Source: Pseudorasbora parva (taxonomy: Eukaryota > Chordata > Actinopteri > Cypriniformes > Gobionidae). Taken from it: a stretch of DNA of 64,000 bases. The notes under the pieces are model-generated. The model was not told the DNA's origin, did no database searches, and saw only the letters and a list, made by a program, of their open reading frames with translations. The stretch covers positions 36,902,946-36,966,945 of the forward strand of contig NC_090186.1 in NCBI RefSeq assembly GCF_024679245.1. The letters run 5' to 3'. Position numbers and translations under genes: made by a program. Positions 11,646 to 22,828 of this stretch are shown here, piece by piece. Positions within the stretch are counted from its first letter, which is position 1. Each line of letters starts with the position of its first letter.

Positions 11646-11897
11646 TAAAAAGTGCAATTACAATTGAATGGTCATTGGAGAAAGATGTTTTTTCCTGGGC
11701 AGAGTGTGTAATTACAGCATTTACCAGAAGGGGCTAAACGGGCCGTGCTAACTAGTCAATCCCTGACCACTTGGTTGCATCTTACTGCTAAATAATACTA
11801 AGGAGATTCTTATATGTTACAACATTTATTTTGCAAGTGTATGAAAGTGGTGCAATAAAATTGATAAGATGTAAAAAAAAAAAAAACTAAAGAAAAT

Positions 11898-11940
11898 CAA
11901 GCAATAGTTTTGGTCTGTGGAGACCAAAAACTATTGCTTG
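11898..11940. other. Near-perfect short hairpin
   Basis: CAAGCAATAGTTTTGGTCT (11898-11916), loop GTGG (11917-11920), then AGACCAAAAACTATTGCTTG (11921-11940). The arms pair over 19 bases with a single bulged A. It is preceded by a 14-A run. The arms are shorter than a typical pre-miRNA. No known small RNA is recognised. Confidence 0.6.
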
Positions 11941-12602
11941 GCTGTTGCTAATCTAACAGTTACATTGAATAATATTTATTGTAGCTATAATGAACTAACA
12001 ACAGTTCCACTGAGAATGGAATTCAACAATCTGTGGCCTAAAATGGAAATAAACTAGCTGTCTGTTTGATCTTCACATTGCATTTTTGGATATAATGTCA
12101 GCTCTCAGGCGCTGGTACACGTGTACAGTCACATCGCTAACATCTCAACCATCCCTTATCATATCCAACATAAAGAACTAAACACGTTGTTCAAGCTTTT
12201 GAAGGTTTAATGCTTTTCGTTCAGGAATGAGTTGTTAAGCTCCAGCCACTTGATCTGGGCATGTCTGGTCCTCCACCCACTGTCTGGATTTACTTTCTGA
12301 GCAAAGCTGTTTTTAATACAGGCTATTTGACATCCAACTCTATCCCCCGTGGTCCACGACTTGTTTTGGCATATGATACTGAGTGTGACCATTTTAGAGG
12401 CATCGACTTGGGTGTCCTCTATGTTTGCAAGAAATACAGCCACTGCTGAACATGAAGATATAAAACCAGCCAGTTTTTGCTACCAGACCCTTGAATTTGT
12501 TAACCCATTCAGATACAGTATCTATTTCAGTGATCATCCATTTATTTTGTGTTTTTTTTATATTATTTTTTAAAGTTTTTGTCATCTTGTGCCACCCATA
12601 TT

Positions 12603-13135
12603 TAGCCTGACAAGCCAGACCCACGTCAAGATGTTTGGTCTGGAAACTCACCGTTGACAGGGCTCAATCCGAGGGGCGGGATAAACGGTTGTCTTTCAAA
12701 CTCTCTCTGCACGCGATAGGATAGCACTACAACCAACCAGAGCCATGAAGGTGAAACAGAGTGTTGATAGATTAAACATTCGCCGTATCCGGTTGGCAAA
12801 ACTTAGTACACATCTTCCCTTTTTAAGAATGACTTCAGTGCCGTTCTTTGTTCTTTTCTCAGAGAAAAGCTTAACTCAAAGTCTTCCAGAGTCGCGGTCA
12901 AAGCTGATTCGAAAGACCTCCGTTCGCCAGTTTCTGTGTTTACTAGAAGCATAGAAGCACGCAAACGCAACTCGGCCGTCATTATGTTAAGCCCTGCCCA
13001 CCGACTCTATACACAATGTGATTGGCCCGACCATAGTTTGGCATTTACAGCTCAGAAGTTTATTGAGAGTTGCTAGACGACAGTCGCGGCAGATTAGATT
13101 TGCTGCCGCTAGTGTGCGTCTAGATTTCTAGGCTA
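12603..13135. mobile_element. hAT-like MITE (TAGCCT ends)
   Basis: Starts TAGCCTGACAAGCC and ends TCTAGGCTA, so both ends read TAGCCT inward. No clean 8-bp duplication remains, which suggests age. The right end block, GTTGCTAGACGA to GTGCGTCTAGA, recurs as a fragment at 15088-15172. No transposase is present. Frames inside are by-products. Confidence 0.5.
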
Positions 13136-13271
13136 ACCAAAATCATTAGTATATGTAGTACTATAATATTAGTCGGATGCTGGCTGCTAACTAAATATAA
13201 TGATATATGTAAAAAAAAGAAGAATGAAAGTTATTTTTTCCCCAGGATACTTTGATGAATTAAAAGTTTAA

Positions 13272-14612
13272 AGGGAGGGTGAAATGCTGTTTCATGCATA
13301 CTGAGCTTTTTACACTGTTAAAGACTTGGATTCCCATCCTAAACATAGACAAAGTTTCAAAAACTAATGTTGGACGTTTGATGGAGTATTTCTGTGTTAA
13401 AAATACTCCTTCCGGTTTCTCACAAGTTTCGGATAGTTTTTTCCGAATATGGGCCGGCTTGACGACGATAGAGCGGAAGGTCCTTGTATAGGCCGTATGG
13501 GCTCTTCTCCTGGAAGGGTGCGCACGCGCGTGACTAGAGGCGAGAGAGGAAATGCACGCCCATAAACACTGCTCTCAAGGTGCAAATCCAGTTGTCCGTG
13601 AACACTTCTGACACACCCTATGGTCTCACTTTATTCCTATGGGTGACATCATGCGACTTCAACGCGTCCGCACAGCATTCCGGGAAGGCAGCGCTGCATT
13701 TAAACCAATTTGAACGCAGAAATGACGGGAAGCTTCATAACATCACGATTCAGTCGCGTCGCAAAAGTGGATCACCACAGTCACTGCTGTCAGGACTTCA
13801 CGAAAAGAACAATGTTACCAAAGAAGTGTGTTTTTGACGGAGCGGTCCCAGCGATGAGTAAAACTGCTTTAAATGTCTATGTTGTTGGCTATCATCGCGT
13901 AAGTAAACATCAGTAAACAACACGATCGTGTATAATGTTAGTTAATTTATCAATGGAGCATGCGATCTATGGTGTGTGTTTAAATACATTTGTTTAGCTG
14001 ACCAATATAGGTGTCAGTTTGTTTATTGTAAAACCCCCCAAACATAAACCTAGCGTTCTCACAAAGCGTGCTTCGTCATTCAAATGCGCTAACGGTTACT
14101 CCATTGCTGTTCTATGTATAACGTTACACTAGTCTGACGTGCAAAACCGTTTTGCTTGCTACTGCTAAGGTTTAGTCGCATACAATAGTCCATAAACCGA
14201 ATCATGTCATCATAAACTGCGAGTAAACACTCACAAATGTTGACAGGCCACTAAATACAGTCCATACCACAGAGACGGACGTCCTGCTGTTGCTGTTTCT
14301 CCTGTTCAATTTATTTCAGCCTCCGGATCTGATTCTGGATCATATATGTATTCGTTGAATCGGATTGATAGCCGTTTTCTTCTCCACGCTTGAGGACGTC
14401 ACCGCTTTGTGCGCGCTCATCATTCTTTAGCTCCGCCCACACTATACGCCTCCAGCCGCTCGGTTTTTACTGAAAGACTTGGTACAGCCTTTATTTCTTT
14501 TTATAAGTATAATAAAACTAAAGACTTTTTGGAGATATGAAGGATGCAATGCTACTCTAGAGGTACTCAAGATTGACATGAGATTGACTGAAACTGAGTG
14601 TTTCACCCCCCT
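13272..14612. mobile_element. TIR element AAAGGGAGGGTGAAAT
   Basis: The left end AAAGGGAGGGTGAAATGC and the reverse complement of the right end, AAGGGGGGTGAAACACTC, align over about 24 bases. TTAA precedes the left end; the right flank reads TTCAA, one change from TTTAA. The interior has a CpG-rich part near 13490-13700 and a start codon with a splice donor at 13812-13899. It resembles abundant cyprinid elements. A Kolobok-type origin is an inference. Confidence 0.55.
13812..13898 (+). pseudogene. First-exon fragment inside the TIR element
   Basis: An ATG opens 29 codons starting MLPKKCVFDG and runs to a strong GTAAGT donor at 13899. A cysteine a few residues after the start resembles the beginning of THAP-type zinc fingers, which some TTAA-duplicating transposases carry, but the histidine/cysteine pattern of a full THAP domain is not visible here. 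It may be the remains of a transposase first exon or of a captured gene. No downstream exon was found. Confidence 0.25.
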
Positions 14613-14712
14613 TCAAAAGATCAGCATTTGTTTCAAATATAAATATTTTAACATTATAAATATCTTTACTTTTGAACAATTTCATCTGCTTAAACTTTTG
14701 AATGGTAGTGTA
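14613..14712. mobile_element. Fragment of the ACACTACC-ended fish repeat
   Basis: Ends with CTTTTGAATGGTAGTGTA, the reverse complement of the end seen at 33734 (ACACTACCGTTCGG). Internal similarity is weak. Directly abuts the preceding TIR element. Confidence 0.4.
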
Positions 14713-16719
14713 TATCTTCCCTAAACAATTTTTAGTCTAGTTCAAATGCTGAAAATGTGTATTGTTGTAGATGCTGTATCATTTGGCAGCAAAACGCATA
14801 TTTCTACATGGACAGCTATTCAAATGTTACTGTGCAATATCACAAACCATTTCATTATATTATGTTAGATTATTTTTATAGGGCTCAGGTTTGGGGGGGT
14901 GCGTGTTTTTGTGGTGCAATTAGACAGCCAGTGCTTTCATGATATCATTTTAAGCTAGTCTTTAAGCATTTATAGCTTGGGTAATTGTACAGAGACTGCC
15001 CATTAACAATAATGGCATATTTGAAGTTGCATACCAGGTACCAGGATAGTTTTCATCTTGAGAGAAGAATTTTCATCTTCATCAGCCTGACTAGAGTTTG
15101 TTTTTTCAAACAGTTGCTAGACGACCCTGGCTGCAAATTACATTTGCTGCCGCTAGGGTGCGTCTAGATTATATCATAGTATCCTATTATAGAGTTACAT
15201 TTCTTAAGCAAATGTATACTATATCCTACTGCAAAACAGCTTGGTGTGATTACAGATCAGATGGAGAAGCCTCTGAATCATGCTTTTGTTCTGCACAGAT
15301 TTCTTGCATCCTGCAGAGAACAATAGAATGTTTGATTGAATGTCATCAGAAGTTTTTCACGGTAATTGGACACAAATTTAAACAAAAGCACAACATTATT
15401 TAAAAAAAAAATGTTAATGATGACGTTTTAACATGATATTGACATTGTCAGTTTATCTTTATTTTCTCACAGTTGTTCAGTTATTTTGGTTCTGAGCAGG
15501 TGAACATGCAAAAATATTTGATTTGGATATTTCAAAAACAGTGTTCTTTGTCCCGTCGTTATCTGCTTTGTAGCTACCTTCTATTATCTCTGAAAAAGGG
15601 TGATATGGATACAGCTGAATATGTTCTGTATGGCTTCTTTGTGTGAGTACAGATACACAGATGGAGTATTTTCATAGACTGATTAGCTCAAGGTTAGTGT
15701 TTCTTCTAATGCGATAAATTACTGTTGAAACATTTGGTTTGAAAAATGGGCTAAAGTTCAGAGGCCTGAAGACACCTTTTTAATCCAGTACATCTTATTG
15801 GCAAAATTAAACATGTATTACCATTAATGGAATAAAACCAAAAGAAAGTTTAATTTCTCTTTCCATATAGGATTAGTGAACAACAAATGATATGACTTGA
15901 AAAGAGTTGTATAGGATATATAGGGCTCTATTTTAAGGATCTGAGCGCATGGTCTGAAGTGCATGGCACATGTGCGCTTAGAGCAGGTCTGAATCAATTT
16001 TGCAACACTGTAACATGTTTTTTTTTCTTCCAAAAATAAGTCAACTGGTCCCATGGTCCAAAAGGCTTGTACCTAGTCTCACTGAGAGACAAGAAATTGC
16101 TGCAAAGGGAGGCATTTTGGATTTTTGAACTCAAATCTTTCTTTCCTGATGGATGAATGAAGAACTTGAACTTTTTTTTTTTTTTGTCATCTACATTTAA
16201 TGATTTTTTCATTTCTTTGAATGTATATTTTATGTAGTTGGGGTGTTTGTTGCCTTTAATACTCTTGCTGTGACACTCGTGATAATCGATTTTGATTGCT
16301 GTTAATTGATGATTGTGATAATTGGATTAAGCTTATGGCTTTCAATTGCTTGTCCTTCTCGCACCTGAAAGAAAAGAGAATCTTTCCAACTGAAGAGCGC
16401 AACAACTTTCTTTGATGGAAAAGGGCAGTGTCATCATTAGGCTAAACATCTCCTTTTATTTCAGGAAAGTCATATTTGGAACAACATGAGCCATGAGGGG
16501 GAAGTAAATGAATGCAAACCATTCTTATAAGTTGCTTATTTCTTTATAGGCAAGAAATACATATTTTAGCACAAAGAGGTTGCAGAGTGATACCCAAGAC
16601 ATTAATCTAGCACAGCTATGTTGAACTCTAAAATGTATAATTGTTATAGCATCATTATGCAAAAACATCTGACCGAGGAATTCAATGTAATGAAGCATTT
16701 GATCAATCAGAATCAAGTA
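14713..16719. other. Intergenic, one MITE fragment
   Basis: 15088-15172 repeats the right part of the hAT-like MITE at 12603-13135 (shared GTTGCTAGACGA and TGCTGCCGCTAG). A T-run lies at 16171-16186. No gene evidence otherwise. Confidence 0.45.
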
Positions 16720-16932
16720 TTACGGAGAGTTAATGCCGATAATTACCACATCTGCCTCTTTGCAAAGGAACAATTGGCAATACATCTCATACTTTTTACT
16801 GTTTAACACACAGGTGGTCTTATCCACATACTTGTTTATCAGCTCCCTGAATGTCTCTCTGGGGAGAGTGACCTTGTTCCCCGGTGCAGTTAGGTTTAAG
16901 ATGTGCTCTAATCCCTCAACGTTCTTTCCCAT
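16720..16932 (-). CDS. Possible coding exon, not recognised
   Basis: The minus-strand frame of 70 codons starts MGKNVEGLEHILNLT. Its first 35 or so codons have balanced base composition and an amphipathic character unlike the AT-rich surroundings. A GTATGT donor-like site lies on the minus strand near 16831, after the codons for RELINK, which would end the exon before the low-complexity tail of the frame. No clear acceptor, partner exon or known domain was found. It could be a decayed exon, a transposon fragment or chance. Confidence 0.2.
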   Translation of the reverse strand: MGKNVEGLEHILNLTAPGNKVTLPRETFRELINKYVDKTTCVLNSKKYEMYCQLFLCKEADVVIIGINSP

Positions 16933-18095
16933 CTTCCCCCCTTGTGGAGATAGTTAAGCATTCAACACACTAAACCTCTAGCTCACATCGTGGTGAAGTG
17001 GAGGTTATGAGTCAATAGCCATGATTCACCCTGACTTCATGACTTGTTTTTGTGCTTTTGGAGAAATTTTTAAAAATTCTTGACAATTATCTGGTATTTG
17101 TCAGAAAAGCCTGCTTATGTCAAACAATGCTGTTTTGAACGAAAAGAAAATTGTTCCCAAATTTAAAGATATGTGCTTTGGAGCCAACCACTTAATCGCA
17201 GGGTGTCAAGTATTTCAAAGCATGTGGATTTAGGTAGTGAGTGTTTACTGTCACAACTGTTTACTGAAACTGAAATAGTCTAATTCTCACCTTCTTCTGT
17301 CTCGCATTATTTTCTTTATAGTGCGGTGACTAATGCTGATCAGTTATAAAAATGTTGAATCAACGACCTACTATATTAAATCAAGCTGAGTCTCACTCAG
17401 CCAGATGTTTGAAAAAGTTTGATCCTTTGCAGCTTTTTCTGGCCAAGATCTGACCGTTCAGCTTAAAAAAAATAAAGGTTTGTACTGCCTTAAAATGTTA
17501 CGTTTATGCAACTCAAATCTCCAAGTTTTGACAATTTCACATTTCAAGTTGATTAAACTTAAAATTTGAAGGCAGCATGAACACTTACTTTAAGTTTAAA
17601 AAATAAATAAAATAAAATCAGTGAGGATCACCTGACTGATTTACCTGATTTAAAGTGCCATCCACGGTTATAATGGTGTTTGGGGATATACTGTAATATG
17701 AATTTAATGAGGCTCTCTTGAATACTTGACTGTGATTGGTCAATCTCTGCAATTTGTTTAGGCCTATGGTTTTTAAATTTTAAATTTATTTAAATTGCAA
17801 GTACATTTTCCATCCATTTGATTACACCGTTTTAACATGAACTTATACACTTAATGTAATGAATATTTTTCAGTCATGCATATGCAAAAAGAAAAAAGAA
17901 AAGAAAATCCACTGTATTTGTGTTTTATGCAATCAAATGCATTTATTCCATTATTCCGAATCAGCATAAATAAGTTGTCTGGCTATCACCTGACCAAGCT
18001 CAATCTTATAAGACTGAACATTGGTCTGGGGAGACTGCTCTGTAATTTAACTGCACAAGAAGCGTGATCAATGAGCATAGTTCAAATGACTCTGT
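16933..18095. other. No gene or clear repeat seen
   Basis: AT-rich sequence. Short frames are unremarkable. Confidence 0.4.
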
Positions 18096-18541
18096 ATGCA
18101 TTTGGATAGTCCTTTAACTAATCAGACCACAAGAGGTCTGAGCAACAGGCATCAAGCCATTCTTTCTTTATCCATCATTGGCCCTGTCCCAAATAGCACA
18201 CTTCATGAGCACTATTGGTCTTACAATGGCCGCTGCGTGGGCGTGTCCGTTAAATCCACAAGACCGCATGGTGTCCCATTTGTAATTTTAGGTCTCAGAA
18301 GAGTGCTTGCTATAGCGCCTCCTTTGAGGTAGATATGCGCTCTCGATGCACACTTCTGCTAAGCCCACACTGGTTAGGCAACGGACTTCTTCCTGGCCGT
18401 CGGACACCGTGAGGGTTTAGGGTGCCATTGTGTTAAACCCGCCAATAGTGTGCCGGGTGGATAAACCAGTCTGTGATTGGTTCCCGTCTTGTTTATGTAT
18501 CGTTCCCTGAAAGAGGGAACGGAGACGTATACACTCTAAAA
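18096..18541. repeat. Older dispersed repeat, interrupted
   Basis: GC-richer than its surroundings, with a palindromic CGTTCCCTGAAAGAGGGAACG block at 18500-18520 in a style common in cyprinids. The sequence continues at 19934 with CGTTGAATGTGACTGACTG, so the CACTA-like element at 18542-19931 is inserted into it. Confidence 0.4.
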
Positions 18542-18909
18542 AATAATTCAGTGGCTTAGTAAATATCACAGTAATAATTAACTTTATTAACTTAATACAA
18601 TCTCTCAATATCATTTACTTGATGGTTTTAGTTAAACATACCAAAATAATTGACTAAAAATCCAACAGTTAATTTTGTCTAAAATTTATAGTTATATTTA
18701 AGTTTTTTTCACTAAAATAATTTAGTATTCAAATAACCAATTATTTATTTTAAATATACTTAATACATTTGTGAAATTTATTTCAAAATATTTGAGAATG
18801 GAGAATTAAACCGATCTGTTTCAAGAACCACAAATATTACTTAATTAAAATCAAGATTATTAATATCTAACACACACGAAGAAATTGAGTAAATTTACTC
18901 GATTAAAAC

Positions 18910-19049
18910 AATGCGCCCCTCCCCCACCCTCTGACGCGACGACAGCTCCACGGTTGAGTGAGTGCGGATATTTGAATTCTCCTCAGTCACCAGAGCAGTT
19001 TCTTCGTCTCAGCGTCGCAGAATTGGGGCATTTCCTCTGTGAAATTCAG
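18910..19049 (+). other. Possible 5' non-coding exon of the element's transcript
   Basis: CpG-richer segment ending in CAG followed by GTTTGT at 19050. With the acceptor at 19282-19283 it would form a 234-base intron before the 54-codon ORF. The promoter and start site are not identifiable. Confidence 0.3.
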
Positions 19050-19286
19050 GTTTGTATGTTTTTTTTTATCTATATAATCATTACTGTGCTAAAAGGCATT
19101 TTATTTATTTCAAAACAACATACAGGGACAGTGTGAGTCAACTTAAGTTAGCGTGTGGCGTTGGTCTTTGAAACGCCTGCTGTGTTGCTCAAAACACACA
19201 ACTTTAATTCGTAAAGATAATGAATATAATGAATTTGGATGATAAAATCTTATTAAAACTGGGCACTGTTTGTTTATTGTCAGGTT

Positions 19287-19451
19287 ATGGAGTCTGGCGC
19301 CTCGCAGCATCTTTCAGCTACGAATGAAATGCAGGACAGCGGTCTCAAGTTCAATGTCCACCCACAGACCGCTAACGTTAGTCCATCTCAGGCTCGAGAA
19401 ACAGCGCTGATACCGTGGAAATGGGATAACAGACCGGTTGATTACACTTGA
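19287..19451 (+). CDS. Small 54-codon ORF in CACTA-like element
   Basis: An AG acceptor (19282-19283) lies three bases before ATG at 19287-19289. The frame runs 54 codons to TGA at 19449-19451, with an AATAAA signal at 19595-19600. The peptide begins MESGASQHLS and ends in WKWDNRPVDYT, is hydrophilic, and has no signal peptide or membrane segment. Codons are GC-balanced, unlike the AT-rich flanks. The function is unknown. It may be a truncated remnant of a transposase or a captured host exon. The pairing of splice acceptor, ATG, stop and polyA signal inside the two TIRs makes it look like an organised transcription unit. Confidence 0.35.
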   Translation: MESGASQHLSATNEMQDSGLKFNVHPQTANVSPSQARETALIPWKWDNRPVDYT

Positions 19452-20698
19452 ATTACTTTTAAATGTTTAATTTTTACTTCTAAAATGTTTGTTACATGAG
19501 TTTAAATGTTGTAAAATAACTGTTATTCTTTACATGTCAAAACAGTAGCCTAATAACTGTTATATGCTGCAATGTTATTGCTGTACTCATCGACAATAAA
19601 GGCCATGTCATGTATAAGTGTGTTTGTGTGGACTGTGGAGTTTTTTTTACAAAGGTTTACTATACAAGTTAGTACTCATAAATAAAAGCTGTTCATATTA
19701 GTCATAAATATTGGTTTTTAAATGCTTTTTACCCATTTTTTTTCTACTTAATTGAATTTGTTAATGTAACAAATACAGTTACTCAGATCTACTTAATTTT
19801 TTTACTTACATTTACTCAGTTCATATGGTGTCTATAATTGATTTCACTGCTTTAAAATTTACTCAGTTTTTTTAGTGTAAAAATGTTTCACCAAAAAAAT
19901 TGAGTAAATCATAGTATAAGTTTTTAGAGTGTACGTTGAATGTGACTGACTGAAAGGGAAATCTTTTTTTTTTTGTTGTTCCGTTCTGTTTATCTATGAC
20001 TTTTAATATTGCTTTCGTTAAATATATTATATGCAATTCAAATGTACTGTATATTCAAATTATATGTATCCAAATACATAGATTTAGGCATAAATATTTT
20101 TTTTGTATTGTTTTACTAGCTTTAAGAAAATAGTCATTTACACGTCAGGCAAGAGATGAGAGACTAAAGAAAACTTAAGTGAATTAAATGGATGCAGAGG
20201 TTAGATTTCCTGGATTAAATGAACGGGAAATAAGCGCTATAAATTTGTCACAGGATTTTTAATTCACTCTCAAGTCTTTTATCTTCCATAAGTGGGGAAG
20301 TTATATAATTCATGATGAACTCAATGTGACACAATGGCTTCCATTAGTCCCACTGCATTTTTACTTTGTTGGTTGTTTCAAACGTGCTGTGTTTGCCAGA
20401 TGGCAAAAATAAACCATGTCAAGTGTGATTTCTCATAAATGGTTTTAATTCCGTGGCATCTGAACTCAAGCTTGTGTTAATTACAACCACCTTCTGTGAA
20501 CTTGTTGACGCTTTGAAATGTCACTGATGCACGTCAAATAATTGTGATTTGTTCTATAAATATCCTGAAAAAGGGTCAAGGCTAATCAAAATCTTTCATA
20601 GATATTGGAAGCGAAAGCTGTTGCTGTGTAGATATGATGTGGTTTGTTTTGAGCTAATTTCAGCAGTTGTAGACCCCAACTTGTTTTCCGCCGCAGAA

Positions 20699-20723
20699 TA
20701 AAAAAAAAAAAAAAAAAAAAAAA
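20699..20723. repeat. Poly(A) tract
   Basis: A run of about 24 A residues starting the degenerate minisatellite that follows. Confidence 0.9.
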
Positions 20724-20729
20724 CTTTTG

Positions 20730-21040
20730 ATCTCACATTTCTAACTTTTTCTCGCAATTTTCAGAATTGCATGATATTAAGTCGCACGTTTATATCTCGC
20801 AATTCTGACTTTATAACATGCAGTTGCTAGATATAAAGTCAGAATTGTGGGAACCCGAATTGGACTTTATAACTCAGAATTGCCAGTTTATATCTCACAA
20901 TTCTGAGAAAAGAAGTCAGATTTGCGAGTTATGAAGTCTGTATTGCAAGAAAACAAGTCAGATTATCTCACAATTCTGATTTTATAACTTGCAATTCTGA
21001 CTTTATATCTCACAATTCTGACTTCATATCTATGAATTCT
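20730..21040. repeat. Degenerate minisatellite with both-strand units
   Basis: Roughly a dozen imperfect units around TCTCACAATTCTGACTTTAT appear in both orientations (for example AAAGTCAGAATTGTGG near 20836 against CACAATTCTGACTT near 21010). The mixed orientation allows extensive snap-back pairing. A weak related stretch lies at 34040-34160. Confidence 0.75.
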
Positions 21041-21042
21041 GA

Positions 21043-21155
<113 letters not shown>

Positions 21156-22810
21156 TCAGTTGGTGAGAATCAACAGGAAAACTCTTACACTTGTTGCTTT
21201 TCGATTTCCCATCAAAAGCTTGTAGCACATTGCACTTCTGTTTCTGTAGCTCCAATTCTATGGTGCTAAGCACCCTCAAATGAAAGCAAGAGTTTTATCT
21301 TAGTGCAAGATAATCTTTTTTATATAATTTTAAGATAATTTTATCTTACCCTACCTCATTTGAAATTAGTATTTTGGTGAAACAAAAAAAAACAACTCTT
21401 TGAAAAAGAGACTACTGTCTCTTTCTGTGACTACCCTGGTAAACAAATAAATAATAATAATTAAGAAACAGATCTGGCAAACGCTGTTTGCTCTGCAGAG
21501 AGTGTCAAAGTTTTGTATTTGCAACATGCTTTTGCAGTGTTGAACAATTGTAGCCAATCACAAACATGTCTGTTGATCTCTTGAACACATTGGCCAATTA
21601 GAGGTGTTTAAGTTAATCAGAATCCACTCATCACTCAAAATGCTATAATTTTTGTTCAGTGCTGACTCTTGAGTTTTGCACACTTAAGAATCCTCTCAAA
21701 ACAAATATTTACTGTCACTTTTGATCAGTTTAATGCATCCATTCTTTTAAAAAATGTAAACTTTCTGACCACAATTTTTTGAAGGTTAGAACAGTGAATA
21801 TAGTGATAATGGGAATAGTGGCTAATTAAAATAGCAGTAGTTATTTGACTACAATAAGAACTGTTGAAAGGGCCATTTATGACTTTTTGTTACACTGGTT
21901 GCTGAAATATAAATTGCATAAAGTATTCAACACTCAGGGTTCAGAAGTCCACACAACATGTATTTCTTAAAGAAAACTGACACTGATCCTTACGGCTTTC
22001 GTGTATAACAACCATATGATCCCAGAGGAATTTTAATGGTTCATCCACTGTGTTCCCATCACCACATTTGAGACACATCCAGTGCAACATGTGGTTATTC
22101 CTCCGAATGGGAATTCTCAAAGAGGAAAAGAAAATGTGTAAAAAAAGGAAGTGCTTGGATCTGAAAACTACAAGTAATTGCATGTTCCTGGCAAAAAGTA
22201 GCACTATGTGCCTGTTTAGTTTTGTGTGTGGTTTGCTTGTTTTATACCAACCAGCCGATATGCACACAAGCCTTTAACTTGTGTGCACTTATCGAATTGT
22301 AAACACTGGCAAGCAAGCCTGTATATTCATGTGGCAAGACTGTGGGGAGAGCAAACATGAGACTACAAGCTGTCCAACTCCAGATTTCTGTATCTGGATG
22401 TGATAATGTTTTGACATATAGACACTTCAACCAAACTGTAAACCGTGTTTATATGAGGCCAAATTGTGTTATGAGACGCTGTCTGTTTGTCTGTATCTAT
22501 CTATTGGTGCATTCCTTTTGTCCTCCAACATGAGAAACTTTTAACTGCAGCACCCTCCAGTAGGATTTGACTTGAACTCAGATTTCCGAATCTAATACGG
22601 CTGCTCTGAGCATCAACCGTAGTGAAACCACAGGAAAATAGTGATTATAAGCACTTCTGTTTGTCATTATCTGTGCAAAATACCTTATTTTTTATTTGTT
22701 TGCATTCCAAAAGAGCAAGCACAACTAAGGTTTGCCTGGACACGTTCATCTTAGTGTTCTGACCTGACCTGTTTGTAATGTCATTCCCAGCTCCTACATC
22801 CTATAGGTAG
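21156..22810. other. Intergenic, one repeat fragment
   Basis: 21695-21760 resembles the internal part of the ACACTACC-ended repeat (ACTGTCACTTTTGATCAGTT). No gene evidence; the 108-codon minus frame at 21941-22267 has no recognisable domain. Confidence 0.4.
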
Positions 22811-22828
22811 ATGGAGCGCAGCATATCC

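Larger units (their letters stand above)
18542..19931 (+). mobile_element. CACTA-like (EnSpm) non-autonomous element
   Basis: Ends CACTCTAAAAAATAA and TTTTTAGAGTG are inverted repeats flanked by TA. CACT(C/G) termini with short duplications are typical of EnSpm/CACTA elements (family assignment is inference). AT-rich subterminal zones rich in AATTTACTCA-type motifs surround a CpG-richer core at 18910-19450 that looks like a small spliced gene. Confidence 0.55.

Noticed and set aside
11898..11940. microRNA precursor
   Set aside because: Stem of 19 pairs and total length of 43 bases are shorter than a typical precursor and no known mature sequence is recognised.
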